Shown here: piece by piece, positions 56,590-64,000 of the stretch | Layout: every line of letters starts with the position of its first letter | How positions within the stretch are numbered: the stretch's first letter is position 1 | Assembly (NCBI GenBank): GCA_014529385.2 | Contig: CM043942.1 | Span: 65,175,184-65,239,183, forward strand | Length of the DNA stretch: 64,000 bases | Direction: 5' to 3' | Origin: Adiantum capillus-veneris | Taxonomy: Eukaryota > Streptophyta > Polypodiopsida > Polypodiales > Pteridaceae | The notes under the pieces: model-generated | Databases searched by the model: none | What the model saw: only the letters and a program-made list of their open reading frames with translations | Told to the model about the DNA's origin: nothing | Translations under genes and position numbers: made by a program

Positions 56590-57501
56590 TGTTGGGGGTC
56601 CCATCGTTGCAATAGCTCCAATGACCAACAAAATTATCAATCCGGAGGGATGAGCTACCCGGCTAGGGCATGGAAACACTCACACAGTTAGTGAGCTAAT
56701 TGTGGCAACACAAATGGTTGACTTTATGAGGTGAGATTCTCGGCCCATGGAGGAGATAAGCCGCAATGAAGGGCAATCTCCATATCCACTTCTCTTCATC
56801 TCTAATCGACCCAATTACACACACTACAATTGCAAGACGTACACAACACTAATCCTATCATGCAACACACTAATCGCAAGCACACACACATAGATCTATC
56901 GAGCACCACACTCCAATCAAACCTACATGCAGACACAAGAAAAAGAGCGCAATCACACAAGATTAGAGAGGGATTAACCACTAATTAGATAAGATCTAGT
57001 TAATCCAAGAATCATAGGAAATCATAAGAAGTAAGAGAGAGGCATAGTGAGAGAGAATGAATCATTGATTAGTGTTAATCAAGTCTCATGAGCAAGAGAA
57101 GCTCAAGGACTCCATATACACACACCTCAAGAGCTCTCACCAAAGAGTGCTCTCAACAAATGGCTTGAGAACCCTAATTTCTTTTACACACCTAGGGTAA
57201 AAATATGCAATGTCTGGGCACCCAAGGCCTTTAGGGCTCACCACTTATTGAAACTGTAACCTAGGCACAGTAAGTGACCTATTCTTTATAGCTTGGAACT
57301 CCCATTGAGCCCGTAACACATTAGAAATATTACAATGGCTTGAATTAAATCGGGAATTTACAATACATGATCATTTTGGGAAAACATGAAAAATGTGTAA
57401 TTCCAATCTTTACTGCTTCTTTGTATTCATCCTTGATGTGCATCCGTACATATTTTGTCTTTAGAAGCTTTTGTTAATAACTGACGCAGACTCAATTAAC
57501 A
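56590..57501 (-). mobile_element. RT-7 5' LTR
   Basis: Plus-strand TGTTGGGGGTCCCATCG ... TCAATTAACA, 912 bases, partner of 47573-48496. The two copies differ at many positions, so RT-7 is clearly older than RT-5. Confidence 0.9.
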
Positions 57502-58510
57502 ACAATTTTATTTGAGGCTCATGATAGCCCGACTTTTGAAACATCCAGGGTATGCAAAAACATTGAATGCAGTGAAGAAGTTATTTTTGGCTAGCAACAA
57601 TGAAAGGAGATGTTCTTCGTTATGTAAAGCAGTGTTTATCTTGTCAGCAAATTAAGGCCGAACAAATCAAGCTTCCCGGGGAACTCAAACCTCTTGATAT
57701 ACCTTAAATGAAATGGGAGTGTATCAGTATGGATTTTGTCACCGGATTACCTTCTGTCGGAGGCTACGATTTTGTATTTGTGGTTGTCTATATGCTCACT
57801 AAGGTGGCTCACTTGATACTTGTCAAGACGACCTACAGTGCTTCTGACATTAGTAGGATTTTCATCAAGGAAATCTTTCGACTTCACGGGTTATCGAAAA
57901 GAATCGTCAGTGATAGAGATGTGAAGTTTACTTCAAAGTTTTGGACTTCTCTTTTCCAAGCAATTGAAACTCAGCTATGCTTCAGTACAGCATATCATCC
58001 TCAGACCGATGGGCAGACTGAAAGGGTAAACCAAGTAATCAAGGATATTCTTAGAGCTTACTATTCACATGAACCAAGGAAATGGTTACAATATCTTCCT
58101 TTAATAGAATATTCTTATAATTATTTTGATCATAGAAGCATCAGAATGTCACCATACAAGGCACTCTATGGACAAGAGTGTATAGCTCCACTGAACTTTT
58201 TTGATCCAACTATGAAATTGGAGGCTTCAAAGCAAATGTTAGAAGCACAGACTAAAGCAATTCACAAGGATATTCAAGCAGCTTAGGACAGACAGAATCA
58301 TTATGCAGACAAGAAAAGGTCTGAAAGAACTTTTAAGTTAGGGGATAAAGTATTTCTCAGGGTCAAAATAAAGAGGAGTAATCTATCCTTGGGAAAATTC
58401 AAGAAGCTTATTCGAAGATACTGTGGACCTTATGAGATTGTAATGGTTATAAGTGACCAAGATTACAGGTTGCAGTTACCCTCAAGCCTTAAAGTTCATG
58501 ACGTTTTTCA
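57502..58510 (+). pseudogene. RT-6 integrase, main part
   Basis: HHCC domain: FEAHDSPTFEHPGYAKTLNA, then CLSCQQIKAEQIKLPGEL in shifted frames. The core (57708-58286) is open for 192 codons: SMDFVTGLPSVGGYDFVFVV (Asp), RIVSDRDVKFTSKFW (Asp), FSTAYHPQTDGQTERVNQVI (Glu). The full DDE set is present. A stop follows IHKDIQAA. The C-terminal GPY/F module reads FKKLIRRYCGPYEIVMV and YRLQLPSSLKVHDVFHV. It would insert the cDNA into chromatin; inactive through stops and the RT-7 insertion. Confidence 0.93.
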
Positions 58511-58513
58511 CGT

Positions 58514-58750
58514 GTGTTTGCTTATATTCCCAATCCCAATCATCTTGTCGATGTAGAACAAGTTGTTATTCCTACTAAAGGCGTTCTCGGGCTACAACCT
58601 GATTACATCATTGAGACGCGGGAAAGAAAAATAAGGAATAGGAACATCATCGAACATCTAGTCAAGTGGAAGGATTTTCCAGAAGAAGACACGACATGGG
58701 AAGATCAACTAACACTTCAAAATGATTACCCAGAATTACACTTGAGATAA
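58514..58750 (+). pseudogene. RT-6 chromodomain
   Basis: Reads VVIPTKGVLGLQPDYIIETR, RNRNIIEHLVKWKDFPEEDT, TWEDQLTLQNDYPELHLR-stop. This is the chromodomain-like tail of chromovirus integrases, shifted one frame from the core. It ends 32 bases before the LTR. Confidence 0.85.
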
Positions 58751-58781
58751 GGGCATCTCATTTCTTTCACGTTAGGCAGAA

Positions 58782-61635
58782 TGTAAGGTCTCTACCTACC
58801 CTAGAAGAGGGTTATCTAGGTAAAATATTAAGTCTAATTATTAGTTTGATAAAAAGATGGTATTTTTAGCAGGTTTCAGTGATCAGATGTCATTTTTATG
58901 TTGTGATCCTTGTAGAACTTTTAATTCTGATCAAATTCAGTTTTTGCAAAAAAATTCCAAAAATAGAAAGTTTTTGACCCTTGGCATGGTCTAGGGTCGA
59001 CCGGCTCGTCAAACTGTGCACCAACCCAAATTTCCAAAAAAATAGGATCCGGACCCCGGAGGCTGCTATTTATGGTAGGAAGTCGTATCTGTTACCTACA
59101 AGTCTGTCTCGAGTTAGCAAGTTTTAGAATTGAAATTGGGTTAGTATAAAACTAGTTAGCCTAAGGTTAGCATTTTCTATGGTATATATGGCACGAATGT
59201 GGATGTGCATGCATGGTCATGGGTATGCATGGGTATGTGTCCACATCATGTATGGCCATGGGTCATAAGCACGGCTAGTCTTGTGACAAGTGTTGGGTCA
59301 AGTGTGGGAGTGTGGCATAGAGGCTAAGTATGGACTAGAGAGGTGTAACACTTTATTTGGTAAAAGGGGACATCTACAGTGGTTAGTGAGAGGCTTGTGA
59401 CACCTTTACTTCTTGTTTTGGCAATGGGGGATGAGCAAGGGAGGTATTGGCAAGCCTTGGCCATCAAGCAACCCCAAAAGCCTATATAAGGAGCATTCCC
59501 ACCCAATTTTACACACAATTCCCAAGATAGTGCAAGGAAGTGCTGTTGCCAAATCAATCTTTTGTGAAGCCTTTATACATCACATAACACACAAAGGAGG
59601 TCTTAATTAAGGGTAATTAAATTATATTTATGTTAATCCTATTGCTCCATAGCCTCTTTTCTCTAGAGGATTCCTATGTCGAGCTTAAATATGCTAGTTG
59701 GCCACAACATTAAATCATCTATTCTCTATTATATGTGGGCTATTGTCAATGGCTTCCATCCATTGATTGTATTTCCATTGTTGGGTTAAGGAGAACCTTG
59801 CTTCTTAAAGATAGTTAATTTTACTTTAATTAAGCATGAGTTTATGCATGTAATAATCATTGCCAACTATGTATGTTGTGCATAGTTATGATGTAAATCT
59901 CTTCACCTATGATTCTCCAACATATGGTGAGACTTTTTGTGCACCCAAATTGAGTATTAATCAAAGAATTAAACCCTTGATTTGCCCATGAAATTAGGAC
60001 ATGATTATGAGACTTCTTGCATACAAAGAAAGATGTACAACTAGGGTATTGTGTTGCAATAGAAAATTGTGTATGATTTTCTGGAAATTAATCATCTATT
60101 ATATTGGGTATTTGCATGGTTGTAGTCTACCATTGTATGTTATAATGATGCATCTAATTAATACATTAATCTTGATCTCATGTTGTATACGAAGGAAGTT
60201 TTAGTTATGATAATCTTAGGATAAGTTTATGAGTAATTAAGGCATATTCATATCGTTGCATCCTTGAGTTAGCTTGCATACTTGCAGTTGTGAAGGCTTG
60301 TCATTTAATCTAGCATTATGTGTAAGAATAAGGTTGTTCCTTGTCAAGTTTTCCCATTGGTTGTTGTGGGAATTACGCCTAGTCTCTTGTTTCTCCGAAA
60401 TAACTAATCCTAGTAGTGAGATATGGCCCTCAAGAAGACACATTTTGGTAGTGCTAATGACCGCGAGGCACAAGAACTAAAAACATGGTAAACAACGGCA
60501 AAGCACCGATGAGAGAGCAAAATCTGGCCATCTCATGAGGCATCAAAGAGGAAATTCATGAGGTAGGATGAATTTAATTTTGTATTTTACATAAGCATTG
60601 CATTACGATAACTTTAGGAATGTTTAAACTCCCCAAACTATGTTGGAAATCCAACTGAGAACAATGGCATTGGTATATTTAAGTTTAAATTATATAGGAA
60701 AGAAATGTTTTATGGAAAGACTGTTTGAAAGTAGAAAATAATTGTTGTTAGGGGAAACTATCTCAAAAAAAATTCATTCATTATTCCAATGTCAATTTAG
60801 TCTGAACCCCCTACTGACCACAGGATGGTAGCTCAAAAAATTATCGCGGGAGCTAAATCCATGACTTGCTTTCTATGCGGTGAATATGTCCATGGCTTGC
60901 TTTCTATGCGGTGGATACATGAATTTTACCTGGAGAGTTACTCCATGAACTGGGTGGAATCATGGACTGGTTGTATGGGCGGCCAGTTGACAACGACTGG
61001 AGTTAACACTCCCTGGAGGTCCTCAAAACTCTAGGACATTGGAATTTTTCATGAAGTATTGTTTGTTGAGTAATTTTTCCTAGCAAAGATATATTTTGGT
61101 GCTGATTTGACGATGTTTGAAGGGTTGTCTTAACGAACTTGTGTCGAGGAAATATATATATATAAAGAGCCCTAAGTGTTGAACAACATTGTGTTAGTAT
61201 TGAGGCTACACAAAGACTCTTTGTGAGTGCAGGATGGAAAGTGGGGGCTTGGCTCAGGTTGCCAAAGCCTATGAGATGGGTGGTCCCGATTAGTCGGGAA
61301 CTCTCTGCCCTGCGCAATAGAGTACGTCATTAGATAGCTCATTACGCCAAATCAGAAGAAACTCAGTGTACGTGCCTCTGAAAATTATGGGAAAAAAGGC
61401 ATTGAGGTTACTGGAAGATGAGAATAGGACCGATAGTACAAAATTACGCTTCCCCTGTGGGGTGGAGATACACTCTTTTTCACTGGTGGCTTGGACTCAA
61501 CTCACTAAGTGACGAGAGACCATCCACTAGTCTCCTTTTTCTTCTTATCCAATTTTTGTTTGTTTCTGCATAGGATCTAGCCTTCATCAGGTGCCCTCTA
61601 GTTCCGTTATGGTGAGACGGGGAGGGGACCTCACA
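58782..61635 (+). mobile_element. RT-6 3' LTR, 2854 bp
   Basis: Starts TGTAAGGTCTCTACC after AGGCAGAA and ends GGGGACCTCACA. The ends form an imperfect inverted repeat (TGTAAGGTC / GACCTCACA). Its last 1.2 kb pairs with the truncated 5' LTR; the first 1.65 kb has no partner here. Confidence 0.8.
59483..59490 (+). promoter_or_regulatory. TATA box in RT-6 LTR
   Basis: TATATAAG inside GCCTATATAAGGAGCATTCC, about 700 bases into the LTR, followed by an AC-rich stretch. Consistent with the U3 promoter of the element; transcription would begin near 59515. Confidence 0.5.
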
Positions 61636-62356
61636 ATTGGACTCTTTGGACTAACACCAACCCTAATGGCACCGATATTGGGTCACATAGTATTGCAGAA
61701 AGCCACACCTTCTTCCCTTAATTATTCACACACACACATCCATGAAAACCTCACAACTTCCATAGTCTCTCCCACGCACAAAATTGAAGGGAGAAAGCTC
61801 TCATTCACTTCTCCACACACTCGAAAACAGCACGCGAACATGACGGGACTGCACTAGACCACCTATTTAGGCTTCCTCCCACACACAGAGAGGTGAAAGT
61901 GCCAAGAATTGGCTTCAAAAATTCTCCCTTAGCTTGAACACTCACTGCACCGTGAGTGATGTGGCATTTTGAATCATTTTCACACCGTTTTTGGCCATTT
62001 TTTGACCCTAGACGCCAGACGGGAATTTCTCATGGGAAAAACCTCAATCGGACTCTAAAACTCACCAAATTTTGTGTGCTTGATCCTTCTAGGGCAATGC
62101 ATGCATCATCACAAATCAGGCACCGAAAACAGATAGTTACCGCATGTGCCAACCGTCTCGGGCATGTGGAGGGCTCCCACACCTCATTCTAGAAAGCTCA
62201 AACACATTACCTAGAACCAAAAGAAGCCACCTAGAACCATATCTAGGGTGTCAACACTATGTCCATGCATGGACGTGTGTCCGACTGTCAGCACGTGGAA
62301 TTGGAGCTGATCTCTTTAGACAACTAATTCCAGTGTTGAAGGATTTCAGCTACTAG
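61636..62356. other. No recognisable feature
   Basis: Sequence between the RT-6 LTR and the putative RT-8 LTR. Short frames only, with no partner repeat in the window. Confidence 0.3.
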
Positions 62357-62758
62357 TGTGGGAAGATTTCAGACAGCAGACTAGACAGAATTCAGAGACT
62401 AGAATGAAATATGGATACTGAAATAAGATTCAGACTTATAGACTAGAATAAGGTTCAGATTCAGAAGACTGGACGCGAAATAAGTATCACTGAAATATAT
62501 GCCATGATTGAGATTACAGATCAAGATTATAGTGAATATGATTACAGAGAAAGAGAAAGTACAACCGACAATACTGCTAATGATGCTCAAGTACAAGTAT
62601 AGCCCAAAGCACTAATACAAGTGATAACAATTGCCAACCCAAAAATAATGTAATGGGCCCTATTTATACACTTCAGGTTTACTGTAGTAATTACTGAGTA
62701 ATTCGCTGCCCATCGTCTAAGAACACGTTCCCACATGGTGATTATCCAACTATCTACA
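62357..62758 (-). mobile_element. Putative RT-8 3' LTR, about 402 bp
   Basis: On the minus strand, TGTAGATAGTTGG starts directly after a purine tract (62776-62759) and the segment ends near CTTCCCACA at 62357. A TATA box lies at 62668-62661. The body has repeated AGACTAGA(A/C) and CAGATT-like motifs. The partner LTR would lie beyond 64000, so the limits are inferred. Confidence 0.45.
62661..62668 (-). promoter_or_regulatory. TATA box on minus strand (RT-8 LTR)
   Basis: Minus strand GTATAAATAGGGCCC, a near-ideal plant TATA element with a GC-rich downstream edge, 90 bases into the putative LTR. Confidence 0.55.
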
Positions 62759-62776
62759 TCCTTCCCTTCTTTCTTG
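62759..62776 (-). other. Putative RT-8 polypurine tract
   Basis: Minus strand AAGAAAGAAGGGAAGGA followed at once by TGTAG. Confidence 0.5.
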
Positions 62777-62779
62777 AAT

Positions 62780-63955
62780 TTTGGCAAGATTCCAAAATTT
62801 TCGAAAAATTCCCGTGTCGGATTCTGATGTGAGACTGAAAAATCCATCGTCTGGTTCTGATGTTGGGATGCAGGAGTTCAAGAAGGACCAAGGATTGCGG
62901 GAGGCAGCGGAAAAGGCCAAGGTGGAGCTCTCACCAGGCCAAGGTAGAGTTGTGATCTCTCCCTGCCTGCTGCGAAGAAAAGTCGCCACCACTAAATTCT
63001 GAGATGGAACTACCCAGTATCCTTCCATTGGACTGTCTTCCTTTTGCCTTTGATCTTTGACCAGGATGGTGCCTGAGAAGTCTCAGCACGAGCATTCTCC
63101 TTCTAAATCAGTCGCTAAATGGCCTCCTGCTCAAGCTGATCCCGCCGGTCTATGCTCATCTCTACCTCATAAGGCGTGAGAGAATGATAGGTTTTGGTGT
63201 CAGGATCATAGAGTGTACACCTGCCCTTGCTCAGTCTGTAGCTTATGACAATGCGAAGCAGTATGGATCCATCCTTCTGGAAGAGGTTGATTTGTTGTGA
63301 CACGATCTTCGAAAAGAATCTCAGCCATCTCTCTGTACTACGGTGCTAGACCTGGCTTTGCTGCAATGTCTTTTTCAGGCAATTTGGAAGATTCAACCCG
63401 TGAGTTGTAGTGATTAGTAATCCTGGTCAATCCTCTGACTTGAATCTTCCACTGGACCATACACAACTGAATCCTATGCAGCTCCTCTTTCATTGCATGA
63501 ATGTCATTGATTTGGAGAGCATCATTGAACAATGTCTGCCAAGTCTTCCATTCCACAGTTGATCGCTCATACCAATCTTGAAGCTCATCAGTTATTTTGA
63601 AATATGTGAGTTGATCAACTGGTTCTTGATGTTCAGGATACCGTGCTGGAAAGAATCTTGGCAGCTCAGTTTCTCTTGCTGGAACAACATATAAGAGATC
63701 TAAAGAATCAGGCACAAATTCCAGGAAATTGAGAACAACCTGGTTCTCCTGCTGCATCATCTTTCTGGTGATTCTCACTAGCTGGAACAGGGTTTGGAGA
63801 GCAGTTGCCTGTGCTCCTACTGACATTCGCGTTTGAGGTCCTCTGCTAGTGGATGTTTGGTCCTCAAGAATGGCTTTGACTCTCTGATCCAAAACACCCC
63901 TAGTAGCTTGCAGTTGTACCAGAACTTCCATCAGTTGTACCCTAACATCCTTCAT
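62780..63955 (-). pseudogene. RT-8 terminal coding region, unidentified
   Basis: The frame 63955-63338 is open for 205 codons. It begins with a Leu/Gln-rich coiled-coil-like stretch (VQLMEVLVQLQATRGVLDQR), then FLEFVPDSLDLLYVVPARET, DQLTYFKITDELQDWYERST and HAMKEELHRIQLCMVQWKIQ. After a stop and shift: INLFQKDGSILLRIVISYRL, CTLYDPDTKTYHSLTPYEVE (63303-63115), and a last open stretch 63028-62750. I recognise no integrase, RT or gag motif. Placed directly before the polypurine tract, it could be an extra 3' gene of the element or the body of a non-autonomous one. The Met at 63955 may not be the true start, since the element continues beyond the window. Confidence 0.4.
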
Positions 63956-64000
63956 GCAGCAGTAAGTTTGTTTGTTACCCAGTAGAAGTTCTAGTTCTAG

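Larger units (their letters stand above)
47573..57501 (-). mobile_element. RT-7, LTR element with unfamiliar coding region
   Basis: A minus-strand element with LTRs at 56590-57501 (5') and 47573-48496 (3'), a Tat/Athila-type primer site (56570-56587) and polypurine tract (48497-48509), sitting in the RT-6 integrase. The internal 8.1 kb holds a long low-complexity leader and a decayed polyprotein with a CCHC knuckle. I could find no RT, RNase H, protease or integrase motif. The flanking duplication is imperfect (GAAAT against ACAAT), in line with an older insertion. Confidence 0.85.
41151..61635 (+). mobile_element. RT-6, Ty3/gypsy chromovirus, interrupted by RT-7
   Basis: A plus-strand element: truncated 5' LTR (41151-42343), initiator-tRNA-type primer site, gag, protease, RT, RNase H, integrase, chromodomain and 3' LTR (58782-61635). 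Integrase is split at 47572/57502 by RT-7, and the leader carries a TTAA-flanked inverted-repeat element. Many stops, frameshifts and a lost RT catalytic Asp make it inactive. Confidence 0.9.

Overview
This is nuclear DNA from a land plant, made up almost entirely of nested, decayed transposable elements. The evidence is Ty3/gypsy chromoviruses with C-terminal chromodomains, a Tat-lineage element with two RNase H domains, plant-type primer binding sites (initiator-tRNA and Tat/Athila types), very long LTRs and abundant (GA)n microsatellites. I could not fix the species. A large, repeat-rich genome such as a fern or other seed-free plant is a guess. I see no intact host gene, rRNA, tRNA or CRISPR array.

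Layout. 1-1768: 3' end of a plus-strand chromovirus pol (RT-1), then the start of its 3' LTR. 2270-3135: a palindrome-rich tandem array. 3280-4140: a decayed gene of a widespread DFAENY-type eukaryotic family. 4150-5095: probable LINE 3' end on the minus strand. 7905-10760: diverged noncoding direct repeats.

11240-37794 is a Russian doll. A plus-strand gypsy element (RT-2: gag, protease) is split inside its second gag zinc knuckle by the minus-strand element RT-3 (12834-35139, target duplication GCGG). Excising RT-3 and one GCGG restores the gag reading frame. RT-4, a Tat-like element with protease, RT, gypsy RNase H and a second archaeal-type RNase H, lies inside the 3' LTR of RT-3. The 5' LTR of RT-3 carries a small inverted-repeat element, which in turn is split by RT-5 (28650-34305). 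RT-5 is a young element with 1.1-kb LTRs, an ACGT target duplication and a single 775-codon gag-protease frame but no pol.

RT-3, RT-4 and RT-5 form one lineage. They share an 18-nt primer binding site, and each has upstream of gag a short frame of exactly 72 codons that I recognise from no described family. I think this is the most interesting signal in the window.

37763-41150 holds an unidentified decayed gene with a candidate intron, tandem foldback elements, and an intronless pseudogene of a divergent histone H3. 41151-61635 is a plus-strand chromovirus (RT-6). Its leader carries a 1.34-kb element with 15-bp inverted repeats flanked by TTAA (piggyBac-like ends). Its integrase is split by a 9.9-kb minus-strand LTR element (RT-7). 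RT-7 has a Tat/Athila-type primer site and no recognisable RT, and encodes an unfamiliar CCHC-containing, internally duplicated polyprotein. The window ends in a probable LTR and unidentified 3' coding region of a further minus-strand element (RT-8).

All similarity statements come from reading the sequence by eye. No database search was run.
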